Of a DNA stretch of 64,000 nt, positions 11,080-22,590 are shown piece by piece. The stretch spans positions 18,979,518 to 19,043,517 of the forward strand of contig NW_020954608.1 of NCBI RefSeq assembly GCF_900497805.2, in the 5' to 3' direction. A program made the translations under genes and the position numbers. The notes beneath the pieces are model-generated. The model was not told where the DNA came from and did no database searches. It saw only the letters and a list, made by a program, of their open reading frames with translations. This stretch comes from Vombatus ursinus (Eukaryota; Chordata; Mammalia; Diprotodontia; Vombatidae). Numbering within the stretch: the first letter of the stretch is position 1; each line of letters opens with the position of its first letter.

Positions 11080-12640
11080 GGAAATTATTTTATTAATATT
11101 TCATTTGTTTTAACCAAAAAAACCACAGTAAAAATGCAAAAATCCCAGACTGGAAAAAGTTACACAAATAGTACAGAACTGTAGGGAGCTGTAATATATT
11201 CATTACATGGTCTAAACAACAGATGCTATCAGTGTTTCTACTGTTCATTATTAGTAACTACTGCTTTAGAACTTTTTTTTTCTGCAAGGCTTATAAATAA
11301 TTAGCAATTACTCCACCGAGTCTAGCACATAATACCGAGGTACTAAACCTACTCTTGGGGCTTATTTTGCTCTCATTTTACAAGTTTTAGAAAACCTACC
11401 AAAAATTTACATTATGCGAATACTCAGGGGTCTAGCTAAAGTCAATTGCCCTGTTCACTTAGTCCTTAACTATTATTTAGAAAAATTACACTTACATTCA
11501 CATGGGAATACTTAGGAGTTTGTTACAAGTGACTGGCTACTGTAGAGCACATTTCAGTTCAGCAGAACCATGATGCAGAAAAGGGCCCTGAAGGCTCTAA
11601 TAAGCATCTAAATGCTTCCTGTATGCACTTCTCTTTCTAGATAAAAGGTTATAAATGGAGTAGAGACTGCTTTTGTTATATTACCAGGAAAGATTGCTGT
11701 CATGAATGTAAGTGTATCAAAGTGCTACCCAGAGTATCTTCCCCATATTGAGTTCAAAACTATCCACAACAGTATTTCAGAGGCCCCACTCACTAAATTT
11801 GCCCCTTTTTAGACTAGTCAAATTTCATTATATATGCTCTTATCATTGTGAGACCAAAAGTAGTTTATTTTAAATAAAAAGCATTGTTATAAAATACCTC
11901 AAAGGGAACTCCCACTACTCTTAAAGCTGTTCGTATCATATTTCCATACCTGTAAACTCAGATAATAAGAGGCTTCTGCTGCCCAGTGCCTCTATAGTGT
12001 ACAGCATTATGAGTTAGGGAACAGAAGGGATTTAAGACTTGCCCAGTAGATGAACACAAAAAGTGTTCCATGCTTGGACTTCTATTTTTGGGTAATGTCT
12101 TACATTCAGAGTCCTACAACCATGTCATGCCATGCCAAGGACAACATCTCCTATGCTACACAATCATATTGAATTCCAAGACTATCCTTGTTAGGCAGGG
12201 AGACAAAGCTCAACATTCATAGAGTGCCATTGAGTCTTTTACCAAACTTCATCAAGTCCTTTGGCTTGGAATGGAAGAAGATTGTCCCATACCCCCATTA
12301 TAATGAAGATTCTTTTTTCCCTGCATTTCTGTCTTCTTCTCATTATGAACCTTGGAACTTCTCCTGAACCTCTTTAAATGAGTCTGTGCCAATGTCAATG
12401 GTAGTTAATATCATGACTGTGAGCACTCAAGCTGCATTAGAATTGTGCTCTAATAAAAGCTTCTGGAAAGCACAGCCATATTTACATAGACAAGCCCCTG
12501 ATACAGAAATGAAGCAATAACATAAGTGCCACTGGAGAGAATTTTAAATGTTTAATTCAACCAGGAGTTGAATTACTCTATGTAATTATCATATATCAAT
12601 TAAAATATATTGTTAGTGCTTTGGAACGCATACTACACTT
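11080..12640 (-). pseudogene. possible processed pseudogene or 3' UTR (minus strand)
   Basis: Read on the minus strand, the block ends with an AATAAA-type signal ('attaataaaataatttcc') about 15 bases before a short A-run next to 11073-11080. Upstream lie about 1.5 kb of non-repetitive, UTR-like sequence with no long open frame. That is the layout of an mRNA 3' end. It could be a retrocopy, a genuine terminal exon of an unseen minus-strand gene, or chance. The A-run is only seven bases, I saw no clear target duplication, and I could not name a parent gene. Confidence 0.25.
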
Positions 12641-12718
12641 TACATTTTTCCTCTCATGGGTGGGTTTTGAAACACAGGCAATCTTTTGGTCATTGCCCAA
12701 CAAAAAAGAAGTATTAAT

Positions 12719-12739
12719 ACACACACACACACACACACA
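12719..12739. repeat. (CA)n microsatellite
   Basis: About ten perfect AC units. Confidence 0.95.
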
Positions 12740-12764
12740 TTATGTTTAACCTTGGCTCATGAGC

Positions 12765-13680
12765 AATCAATCACTCAAGAAACATTTATTAAACAATTTA
12801 CTGTGTGCAAAGCATGGTACTGGGAAAAAGGTATTAAAAAAATGCTTGTATTAGGGAAACAACCTTTAACAAATACATATAGACATACAGATACAAGTTA
12901 CATAAAATATACATATAAAATAAATGTGTACAGAAAAAAATATAAAAAAATACAAAGTAGATAGGAAGAGAGGACATTATCATTTGGGACAGAGGAGATC
13001 AGGAAAGACTGCCGGTAAAGAAAGTGGGGCCTAGGATATATCTTAAAGGAAGAGGAAGATTCCATGAGGAAGAGCAGAGGAGGGAGTACATTCCAAGTAT
13101 GGGGGTAAATGAGTGTATAGTCACTAAGAAAGTTGATTAGGCACCAAGTGTGAAAAACAGTACGAAGGCTCATTTGGCTGGACCACACATTGAAGGAAGG
13201 GTAGATATGAGTAATGAGCCTTGTATAGGTTGGGACCAGTTTGTGAAGGGACAAACAAAATTTAGCCTTGATCCTAGAGGCAATAAGGAGCCACTGGAGT
13301 TTATTGGGCAGGAAAGTTACATGGTAAGATCTATGATTAAAGAAAATCACTTTGGCAAAGGTGTGGAAGATAGTTTGGAGTGGAGATAATTTTGAGACAG
13401 GGTAACAAACAGGTGGCTATTAAAAGAAGTGGTAACTATGAGAGTAGTGAGATGCCTTGCAGGTAGAAAAGTCAAAATTTGACAACTGATTGGATATAAG
13501 GGGCCAGGGAGAAGGAGGAGTCAAAGAGTCAATAATCAGAGTTTACAAATATGAAATACTAGAAGAATAGTGGTACTTTTCACAGAAATAGAGACAGTGA
13601 GTTTGTGGGTAGAGATAAAAACCCCTGTTGTAGATATATTGAGGTTGAGATGTACCCAGTGACTTTAGTTATTATAATTA
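12765..13680 (+). repeat. ancient A/G-rich interspersed repeat, long copy
   Basis: It opens with 'aagaaacatttattaaac' and 'actgtgtgcaaagcatgg'. Recognisable parts follow: 'gaggaagattcc', 'acattccaagtatggggg', 'gctcatttggctgga', 'gccactggagtttatt', 'atcactttggcaaagg', 'aatttgacaactgattgga' and 'ggttgagatgtaccca'. The same order is seen in pieces at 28970-29880, 44212-45540 and 57000-58280. It is common in mammals. I am unsure of its class (possibly the non-coding part of an L2-clade LINE). The open frames inside it carry no known domain. Confidence 0.65.
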
Positions 13681-14872
13681 TCATATGAAAGAGAAAATGG
13701 ACATAATTCTTGGTAAGAATAATTTTTCCTCATAGAAACTTCGATATTGATCTATAGGTATTTTTAAAGAGTTGGCAGAGCTTTCTCAGAGAAAGAAGAT
13801 GAGAGTACTTGAAAGTTTTCAGCATCAATTTTCTCCTTTTCAGGAAAAAAAAAGATGATCTAGGTAAATGTTTAAATATAATATAGCATTTGAAATGAAA
13901 TATCTTTTCACAGGAATTAAAAGTACTTTAATTAGTCTTCAATATAGATAATAATGGCTTCTTATAAACACATTGTTAGTATTATCCTAGCATTTCATTA
14001 GAGTTAGATCTAGATATCCATTTAACAAAAATGGAAATAATGTTAGAACATATTAAACATCTCAATTTTCCCAAAGTCAGAAGTCAGCATTTTATCATTT
14101 TACTGATGTGTCTAACCTAAAAGGATGAACATAAATAAAATCTACTCTCCCTGTTAGTTGAATAATGATATGTGTTTGCCTTGGTGTTAACCATAAAACA
14201 TGAAATGCAACTCAGCAGCTAAATTTTTTTAATTGGGATTTTCCATTATTCTTTCAGATCACTAGATATTTAGGCATATTTTAAATACTTAAAAATAATA
14301 GCTATTTAATATTTTACTATAGATGTAATTAATAATTAAAATAAAATTAAATATATTTAAATGAAAATGAAAATAACATCTTGTTAAATAAAATTTTAAA
14401 TATTATTTATATTTTATTCTTTCCAGTTTACTAATCCAGCATTAGAAGAATTCATCAATCAAGTTCAGCACACAAATACAGTAGATACAACTTGGTGTGA
14501 TAAATCTTGAAGTAATACACTAACTGAAAAAAAATTGTAGGGGAGCTTTTACAGAGACATTTTCATAATGGCAATAAATGAAATATGCAAGTATATTCCT
14601 AAGTAGTACTTTCCAGTATGTCCATTTATGCCACCTAGCACTAAATTAATATAAATGATTTTTTTTTTCTACTGAAAGAAATTATTTGTTTCTTTCATTA
14701 GGACTATTTGAAATGCTAATTTGTCTTTCTGATAGGGATGAAAATAGGGGGGTATACTTGTGATTTCACTGACCCAGGAAAATTGGCACAGGAAAATCCC
14801 AGGGGAGGAAATATCCAAGAGTGCAGATCGACAACTTCTTTGTAACATGGAATCTTGAAGAGGTGCTTGGAG
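13681..14872. other. unassigned AT-rich DNA
   Basis: Very AT-rich around 14260-14420 ('taattaataattaaaataa' words). No repeat family or gene was recognised. Confidence 0.5.
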
Positions 14873-15058
14873 CAGAGGGGTCAAACTCTAGCCTCCTGCA
14901 AAACTCTTGAGTGCTAGAAACAGATTAAAATGTAACTGGGAAATGTTTAACAAATTAAATGAAAATAAAACATAGATAATGTTAATCTGTCTTTTCCTAA
15001 GTCAGCGTGCAGTCAGCAATGACCCATCTCTACTGTCTGTTTGAGTTTGTTACCACTG
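14873..15058 (+). mobile_element. hAT-type MITE (copy 2)
   Basis: The inverted ends are 'cagaggggtcaaactc' and 'gagtttgttaccactg'. The flanks 'gcttggag' (14865-14872) and 'gcctagag' (15059-15066) agree at 6 of 8 positions, fitting an 8-bp target duplication. The interior 'gggaaatgtttaacaaat' matches the copy at 1910-2108 on the opposite strand. It is non-coding, so it would have depended on a transposase supplied in trans. Confidence 0.8.
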
Positions 15059-15067
15059 GCCTAGAGC

Positions 15068-15165
15068 ACTACAAAGTTACATGACTTGCCTAAGGTTCAA
15101 CATGTAGTAGGTGTAAAAGGCAGGACTTGATCCCAGATCTTGAGGCCAACTCTCTGCCCCATAAT
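15068..15165 (-). repeat. MIR-type SINE fragment
   Basis: 'gttacatgacttgcctaagg', 'catgtagtaggtgtaaa', 'gcaggacttgatcccagatc' and 'ccaactctctgcccc' are an antisense MIR 3' half. Confidence 0.7.
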
Positions 15166-15177
15166 ATGGAATGAATG

Positions 15178-15320
15178 AATGAACAAATGAAAATTCATTC
15201 ATTAAGCACTGCCTATGTGTATAACATTGCATTAAGTGCTAGGAAAACAAATAGAAAAATACAACAGTTCTTGCTCTCAAATAGCTCACATTCTAATGGT
15301 GGGATCTTAACACATGATGG
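15178..15320 (+). repeat. ancient A/G-rich repeat, 5' part
   Basis: 'attcattcattaagcactgc', 'gcattaagtgctaggaa', 'cagttcttgctctcaaatag' and 'ctcacattctaatggtggg' give the opening of the repeat described at 12765. Confidence 0.7.
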
Positions 15321-17366
15321 TGGTTTTTGTTGCAAGTCAGATGGAAAGGGGCCCCATGGTCTTTAGTGTGTAGTGGAAAATTCATCATCTTTAATGCCAT
15401 TTTCACTGATAACACCATATCCATTCATAATGGGGAGACTTGCCAATGAAGTCCTACACCTCTGAGCACATACAATTTTTCCTGCCTGTTTCTAATCCTC
15501 CATGTTGAGTAGAGGCCTGGTGAACTTGTTTTGTGTCATAAGTGACCAAGGGTACTGTGGTAACAAAGAATCTTCTAATTGACTGAGTAGCTGGAATGAA
15601 TGGTATATAAAAAAGGTTTGAGTAGAAGTTTTCTTGCTCTTCCCTCTTGGCTTTTAAGGGATGAAGAATTGCTGTAAGCTACTGTGTGGGAAGGAAGAGA
15701 GAAGCTGGGCAGTCATACACCTCTTAATTTCCTGGCTGCCACCTGATCTTTAGTGAGTGGCACCTCTGTTTTTATTGCTTCTCTCCTGTATCTTAGGTGA
15801 ATGAGAATTCTGAATGTGACTGTTAATAGCAGATTAGGAAATCTAAAAGAGTCTACTAATTAATTGAAGTCCCATTAATAATCAGAGTCCTAGAGCTAGT
15901 GGCAGTAGCAGTGGAGTCCAATGTGACACCAATGCACCAACTGAGCAACCTGTTGGACCTACATAAGAAATAGGTTGTTCAGTCAGCTGAGACATCATGT
16001 CGTAGAAAGAGTCATCCCAGCTTGGTATCAGCACCACTCCCTGAAGCACTGCTTAGGGTACTCCCTCGAAGAGAGAAAAGGACTCCCATATCTGGAGTTA
16101 TAAATCACTAATTCCCCATTCATTTTCTCTACATGTGTGTCATCACTATTATGGTACTTTAATTTGGAGTCAACTCTCTTCAAGGACCTTGTAAGTTATA
16201 AAACATCTTACCCTGCCCCCAATTTGGGCAGGAAGTTTTGTAACTTTTCCCCTTGGTGTATCTACCAAATAAACATCTCTTTGTAAAAAGCTGATTGATG
16301 TCAATTGGTTGATTGATAATAGGGGAGCTTACCAGATGGAGGCTTGTGAATAATGGTGTTAGAAGCCCCTTAGGCTTACAGCCAAAATTCTTAGATGAGG
16401 AGTAGTCAGTCACCCAGTCTATATGCATGAGCAGGGGTATGGGAGACTGAGCCAAGAAAAGTACTTCATGTTCCAATGTTGAAACATTTATCCATATCAG
16501 AAATATTTGAAAGTATAGAGACTTTGGGGGCAAGAACTATATTTTCTGAGTTTTCAATAGCTGTTACTGCTGAGAAGAAAGGAGCTATGGTACCTGCAAA
16601 GGCAGCTTCCAGGTTGAACATCCACAAATGCTGCCTCCCTGGGTGATGGTTATGGTGCTAGATTAGACTAGAAGCACAGTCAGTGATCTGGAAGATGCTG
16701 TTTTTCCCATGACTCTTGGATATACCTGCCCTCCGGTGGCAGTTGCTCAGTGGTTGTTGGTGATTGTGGGTACATGTGGGACTATATATATTGAGTATGT
16801 TTGCAAAAATGTGGAATCCTTTACTTTTCACTTTGACAATTTCAAAATGATTTTAAAATGCATTAAAGAAGGTTTTAACTTAAAATCTTAATTGTAAAGT
16901 AATGTGGAATAAGGTAAAATTTGGTATAAAAAGCCATTTGAAAAGTCACCTTGAAGCACAGTGATAGCATCACCCTCCATTATTTACATATACAAAGCAA
17001 TAATTATAATCTCAAGGCTTCCATCTCATTCTTTTGCAAAAATCAGTCTTCTGATGTCTTTCATAATACAGAAGTAGTCAGTATTTTCTTATTATGCCTT
17101 AGAACTGGAATTATGCCAGATAAACATGCTTTGGCTGTGCTAAGTAAAGAGAAAAGCAGCAGCCTCCATTATTACTCCTTCTACCCCATCCCTCAGCAAA
17201 CTTTGGACCTAAAGTACAGAAAAAAAAAATCTGGTTTTATGTATGAGATTTACACAGCACCCAGTCTCCAATATTTGGATAAAGGAGGAACTTCCTGCCA
17301 GAAAAAAAGCAATAAATACATTTTGTTTATTCATTAAAGGTAGCAATATACTTTACAACTGGGGAT
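15321..17366. other. unassigned DNA with weak LTR- or transcript-like signals
   Basis: No family was recognised. A 'gtatataaaaaagg' word near 15604 and an 'aataaacatctc' word near 16268 could be a TATA box and a polyadenylation signal about 660 bp apart. I found no TG..CA ends or flanking duplication to support an LTR. The rest, including open frames at 16709-16891 and 16951-17337, lacks a recognisable domain. Confidence 0.4.
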
Positions 17367-17866
17367 TGATGTGGTATAGAGGTTAGGGGTCCTGGAATCC
17401 CAAAATCATGATACCCGGGTCCTGCCCAAAAGAATTCAACCCAAGCCTTCTTGCAGCCAAAACCAAGGTTTATTGAAGATTTGCCATATTAGCTAGGCTC
17501 TTAAGGAATCTGAGCATCTATGGGCTATTGGCTAGATTCTAAGAATCACAGCATCTTGATGGAGACAAGATGGACCTTATATACAGAAAGACTTTGGGAG
17601 AGTGACCAAGTAGTCCATGAGGTAACAAAATTCCCAAGGGTGGGAAATGGAGCCTAGGTGGGACCAAGGGTGGGAAGTGGCCTGGGGCCATAGGGAGGCA
17701 AGACAATAGAGTGGGTGTAGCCACAATGCCATGAGGTAATAGAATTACCAAGGGTGGGAAATGGAGCCTAGGTGGGACCAAGGGAAGTGGGAAGCTACAT
17801 CACCAAGTTGGGAAGTGGTCTGGGCCAGAGTTTTTCCTTTCTGGGGCTCAGATTCCAACCCCATCA
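17367..17866 (-). mobile_element. solo LTR, short form, class-I-like ERV (copy 1)
   Basis: Read on the minus strand it runs from TGATGGGG to CATCA, with U3, a TATA segment ('tatataaggtcc', near 17580), R with AATAAA near 17470, and U5. The flanks 'gggat' on both sides suggest a 5-bp duplication, although three other copies show 4 bp. U3 carries two spaced copies of a 'catgaggtaa..gggtgggaaatgg' block. No internal region is present. It is close in sequence to the copies at 20166 and 24424, so it is relatively young. Confidence 0.88.
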
Positions 17867-18599
17867 GGGATGTTATGCTGCCATTAATAAAAACAAATAG
17901 GTATATGGTACTTAATACTACTAAAATTATTTTATTAAATTGTTTTTGAAACTTTTTTCTGACCTAAGATACCCCAAGATACTTTTTTCTGTCCTGCTTG
18001 TCTATAATCCCTTATGTTCTCTTCTATGCATTTCAAAAGTGATACAATGGCCTTTTTTTTCTGGTATCACTTTTGCTAATTCCATTTCCCCTGATCCATG
18101 TCTCAATTAAAAAAAAGAGATAGATAAAAATAACTTGAAACACATAAGCATAAGCAAACAAAATGAATACCCACTGTGGCCACGTACAAAAAAATGGCCA
18201 TAGTCTTTTTCTATACCTTGTTTCTGTCAGAAGGTGGGTAACATGTTTCTTAATAGATCCTCTGATGAATAAATGTTTGGTCATTTCATTGATTAAAGCT
18301 ATTAAATTCTTTCAAATTATTTTTTCTTTACCGTTTTGCTATATGCATTAGTGGCGTGATACCCTCATGATCAGGAAAATCCATTTAAAACTTTTTGGCC
18401 TTCCCTTTGGATATCTGATTTTTTTTTCCTTTTTCTTTTATGGAGTATTTACAGTACCTTATTGTAAAATTGGGTTAAGTATTTTGTCATAGAATTTGTG
18501 CTATCTGCTGGCCTTTACTTGTCATCTGTGGCTTCTCCGAAACTCACAAAAAAAAAAATTCCCATTTAATTTATTATGCCAACCTACAATATATCACAA
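17867..18599. other. unassigned AT-rich DNA
   Basis: T-runs occur at about 18050 and 18420 and an A-run at 18548. This could include the decayed 3' part of the antisense half-L1 to its right. Nothing else was recognised. Confidence 0.4.
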
Positions 18600-20165
18600 C
18601 TGCGATGGGGGAAGTTGTAATGTGGAAGAGATAACTAATTTATTTAAGAGGAAATCTAAGCCCATCCTTTAGATTGTAGTTTTTTCTCTTTATTATTGCA
18701 CATTCATCTTTTGTCCTGTATAGTTAGTCTACAATTGGCAGGTAGGGCACACTGGGCTGCATCCTGAGCTCTAGTATGCTTTGAAACACATTATTCCATT
18801 CCCTCCTCTATTTTCTAGTGGGTGCAAACTAGTCTCTTGTTATTTGAATGTCTTTTCCTTTGTATTTGAAGGTATTTCTCCTGAAGGCTTTCAGAATTTC
18901 TGTTTTCTGTTTCTGAATTAAATTGTTAAACTTAACTACTGTGAGTCTTGGAGTTCAGAGCCTCATTTATTCATTTATTTATTTCCTAGAGGTGATCTGT
19001 GAATTTTTTTCACTGGAATTTCATTTTTGATGTTTTGAAGTTCTGGACAAGTAATTTCTTCATTATGATATTAAAGTTGTTTTTGTTTGTTTTTTGTCCT
19101 TTCTTGTTCCTCTGGTATAACTATGATGCTTTAGCTGTCTTTTTGCATCCTGTCTTCAAGATCCATATCTTTCGTGTGCATATAGAACATATTTTCTTTT
19201 AATGTTATTGTTTTTTGCTTATCTTCTTGTAGACTGTTTTCAACTTTTATCTATTTTCATTTCCAAACCATTGTTCTCTCTTTTGTATATTTGGTGAGGT
19301 TTGCCAATGTAGATTCAAGTTTTTCTATTCCGATTATTATTGTTGCTGTACAGGACAAAAATTCTACTGTCATAATTCTCATTTATCTTTTAAAGCACCA
19401 AAGAACAGCATGTTGTTGTTGCATGTTCTCCTCAGCATCCACAGGGTCTTCTGTCTGGATTACTCTCCTTCATTTTGCATTATAGATGCCTGCACTTGTT
19501 TACTAGATCTGGAGGCTGTATTTCTTTCTGTTGTTACTATTTTGCTTGTTGATTTATATTTATGTTTGAGGTCTTTGAGATTGTCTTCTTAGAAACTTTG
19601 GTACTTTCAATCTTCTTTTCACACTCATTTTCCTTATTTCTCACTTTTGACTCATATTTCCTTGGGGAAAAACTATCTTGGCTTCCTCCCACACTGGTCA
19701 ATCTGCATATCCAGCCTAAATCCTTGCCCCAACTGATTTTTGTATAGTCAGAACTGGCTCCAGCTCAAGGCTGTGCTTTTCTATCAGGCTTGGTAGAGTG
19801 CTGCACAGCTCCCCACATGCACAGTGTTTTGTCTTGGTGACCTGTCCCACTCGCTGTTTGACCCAACACCATCAGCTCAGAGCTACTGGCATTGGAAGGT
19901 CAAAGCCTGCTTTCCCTCACACTGGCAGAAGAGAGCTTTACAGCATTGTTCTTTCTGGGTTGCAACCCCAACAGGCTTCTCAAGAGCTGTGGTGAGGCTG
20001 ACAATCAAGACCCAAGGAAACTTCCACAGCCTAAAGCTGGGGCCTCAACAGCTCTGGAAGGAGGGAAGGGGACCACAGTATAGGGATAGGTTCTAATGTA
20101 AGTTTGTCTCATGTATTCCAGTCTGCTATTACAGCCTTGCTGCCAGTAGCGTGGGAGTGCAGAAG

Positions 20166-20626
20166 TGATGCGGTCTAGAGGTTAGGGGTCCTGGCACCCC
20201 AAAATCACAATACCTGGGTCCTGCCTGAAAGAATTCAACCCAAGCCTTCTTGCAGCCAAAACCAAGGTTTATTGAAGATTTGCCATATTAGCTAGACTCT
20301 TAAGGAATCTGAGCATCTATGGGCTATTGGCTAGATTCTAAGAATCACAGCATCTTAATGGAGACAAGATGGACCTTATATACAGAAAGACCTTGGAAGA
20401 GTGGCCAAGTAGTCCATGAGGTAACAGAATTCCCAAGGGTGGGAAATGGAGCCTAGGTGGGACCAAGGGTGGGAAGTGGCCTGGGGCCATAGGGAGGCAA
20501 GACAATAGAGGGGAGATTGGGTGTAGCCACAATGAAAGACTGGTTGATGGGGTTATAGCCTCAGGGAAATGCCAGAGATTTGGCCATATGGGAAAGTCCA
20601 GGGTTTTTCCAGAACCAACCCCATCA
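20166..20626 (-). mobile_element. solo LTR, short form, class-I-like ERV (copy 2)
   Basis: It has TG..CA ends in minus orientation and a perfect 4-bp flanking repeat 'gaag' (20162-20165 and 20627-20630). Parts: U3, TATA near 20378, R with AATAAA near 20270, U5. At 461 bp it is the shortest of the five LTRs. It was inserted into the 5' part of the antisense half-L1. Confidence 0.92.
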
Positions 20627-20680
20627 GAAGGAGAACTGAGTGAGCTCAAGGTCAATGAGAATCAATTCTTAGGTTCAGGT

Positions 20681-20738
20681 TGTTGTTGTTGTTGTTGTTG
20701 TTATTTGTTCTTATTATGCTTTTTTTTTTTTTTTTTAC
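20681..20738. repeat. (GTT)n and poly(T) simple repeats
   Basis: About seven GTT units (20681-20703) are followed by a T-run of nearly 20 bases at 20720-20737. Confidence 0.9.
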
Positions 20739-20889
20739 TTTCTTTTGGATTCCTGGTGTCTTAGACCACGGGAAGAGCTGAAGTTGCTTTCTCTTTTGTG
20801 CATAATTTCTGTTATGGGGCAGTATGAGAGGTCATGTGGATTAAGAAAAAAGAAAGGTTAGTCTGCCATCTTGTTGCTCATATGACCCA

Positions 20890-21800
20890 GAAGTACCCTT
20901 GAAATATAGTTTCAAGGATTTTTTTCCCTTAATTGTGGTTTTCAAGGAATCCTATGACAGTAAAATTATCTTTCTTTGAGCTATTTTTCACATATGTTGT
21001 TTTTGATGTCAAGTACCTTGTTTTCTTCTGCCTTTTCCCCTAGTTCTGTTTTCTTCTAATATTTCTTACTGTATCATGGAGTCATTGATTTCTATTTACT
21101 CTCTCCTAATTTTCCAAGTTGTTTACTTACCTATTAATATTTTTTCCTCCAGAAATGTCATTTTTTTAAAAATCCCTTGAATTTTTTCTATATATCCACA
21201 TAGTCCTTTCAGAAAATCCATTTTTTCCCTTTGAAACTTTGCTTGTAGTTGTTTTAGAATTATTCTGTGCTTCTTTATGGAGATCTCTAAATTTTCTCAC
21301 TATATGTTATATAGATTGATAGATGTTTTCATTTATTTGTTCATCTCTCCAGTTTTAATTCTCAAACTGGGGCTTTAGGCCAGGGTCAGGTTCTGCTCCT
21401 GCTTGAGCTCTTGGATGGAGTAACTGACCCTGCATAATCTTGACTTGGGTCCTCTCTGGGTTCTTGTGCTGACCTTTACCCCCAAGGGTTAATTCACTCT
21501 GTGGCTTCAGAGGTTCAGAGCTTGATCTTCAGAGCCCTCTCTGATATCTCAGTACCATGGAATGTTAGGGATCTCACTAACTCCATTCCATGGGACTAGG
21601 TTGTCCTTTGACACTGTCCCATGACAGGCCCCAGGGCTTCCAATATTCTCATCTAGTGCTTTCTAATAACCTATGGCTTCTTCAATATTGTAGGTTCCAG
21701 ATATAGAACTTTACAATCTACACATATGTCATCTCTGGTCCACTTAGGAAGTTATCATGGGCTCTAGTTAACTTTGCTGGAGAGCTCCAATTTGTTCTTG
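20890..21800 (-). mobile_element. antisense L1/HAL1 5' part: 5' UTR and ORF1 coiled coil
   Basis: Read on the minus strand, 21800-21360 is GC-richer and UTR-like. About 21345-20950 encodes in broken frames a Lys/Glu/Gln-rich coiled coil (for example LKQLQAKFQREKMDFLKGL) of the L1 ORF1p type, reaching a possible start of the RNA-binding domain near 20940. It stops where the next element's 5' end begins (near 20885). That suggests the 18600-20885 element landed in it, or that the two lie in series. Confidence 0.5.
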
Positions 21801-21844
21801 GTCTTCTGGCTGACTCTAAATTATAGATGAATTATAGATGAATT

Positions 21845-22074
21845 GGGCAACTGGGTGGTACAGTGGCTAGAGCATTGGGCCTGAAGTCAGGAAGACTCAT
21901 CTTCCTGAGTTGAAATCTGGCCTCAGACACTGAGTTACTTAACCCTATTTGCCTCAGTTTCCTCATCTGTAAAATGATCTGGAGAAGGAAATGGCAAACC
22001 ACTCCAGTATCTTTGCCAAGAAAACCCCAAATGGGGTCACAAAGAGTTGTACACAACTGAAGCAACTGAATGAC
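21845..22074 (+). repeat. RTE-tailed CORE-SINE
   Basis: It has a tRNA-derived head ('gggcaactgggtgg', 'gtggctagagcattgggcc'), a CORE segment ('ctcagtttcctcatctgtaa') and the RTE/BovB-like tail 'ctggagaaggaaatggcaa', 'ccactccagtatctttgcc', 'ggggtcacaaagagttg'. It sits inside a type-B SINE whose tail resumes at 22080 ('cagtggagggagttttcc'). Confidence 0.88.
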
Positions 22075-22179
22075 AAATCTGTATCAGTGGAGGGAGTTTT
22101 CCTGGCACAAATGATATCACAGATTAAGACTACCTATTTATCTATCTATATATATATCTATCTGCACACACTATTTGTG

Positions 22180-22375
22180 TAGTATTCATTATTACACTTT
22201 AATCTCATAGCAACACCTTGAGGTAAACAATGAAAATGTTATCATTCCCATTTTATTCAAATGAGGAAACTGAGGTTTAGAGAATGTGACTTGCCCAAAG
22301 TGAAAGGGTAAGTGGCTGAGTTATGATTCAAACCTAGTCTTCTGATTCCATGTCCCATGTTCCTTTCTTACACTG
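22180..22375 (-). repeat. MIR-type SINE
   Basis: 'tattacactttaatctcata', 'cattcccattttattc', 'atgaggaaactgaggttta' and 'gtgacttgcccaaagtgaa' are antisense MIR. A short TATC/TA run lies just upstream at 22135-22166. Confidence 0.75.
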
Positions 22376-22434
22376 GGGCCTGAAATTTCTTTTCCAAAAC
22401 CATCTCACTGGTCTTTGAATTCTGGGCTCTTGAA

Positions 22435-22590
22435 TGGGATTGGAGTCACAGATTTGGGATCAAATTGCTTTACTACTTATAATCTGAATGACTTTAGTCA
22501 AAATGCTTAACCCCACCCTGGGACTCAATTTCCTCATCTGTAAAATTAGGGCTTTGATCAGAAGACCTTGACAATGCAATAAAACAAAAA
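22435..22590 (+). repeat. MIR-type SINE
   Basis: 'ggattggagtcacagatttg', 'caaaatgcttaaccccac' and 'aatttcctcatctgtaaaat' give the forward MIR order. Confidence 0.65.

Larger units (their letters stand above)
18600..20885 (-). mobile_element. antisense half-L1 (HAL1-like) with ORF1 remnant, split by a solo LTR
   Basis: Read on the minus strand, an L1-type 5' end ('caacaagatggcagactaac', near 20880) is followed by a GC-richer 5' UTR-like part to about 19700. A K/E-rich coiled-coil-like stretch follows. Near 19120-19090 comes an L1 ORF1 RNA-binding-domain segment (SIIVIPEEQER), then a 'KIHRSPLG' segment and near 18870 the C-terminal-domain segment EILKAFRRNTFKYKGKDIQI. Stops are frequent. I see no ORF2 downstream, hence half-L1. 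The solo LTR at 20166-20626 lies in its 5' region. The 3' limit is not clear. Confidence 0.55.

Noticed and set aside
12898-13350. 150-codon minus-strand open frame
   Set aside because: It is antisense to the ancient A/G-rich repeat, whose purine bias keeps stops rare on that strand.
15600-16330. Possible LTR or promoter-to-polyA unit ('gtatataaaa' and 'aataaaca')
   Set aside because: I found no TG..CA ends or flanking duplication and no similarity to the other LTRs. Such words are frequent in AT-rich DNA.
19797-20096. Three overlapping + strand open frames of 63-90 codons
   Set aside because: They lie antisense in the GC-richer 5' UTR-like part of a half-L1 and show no domain.
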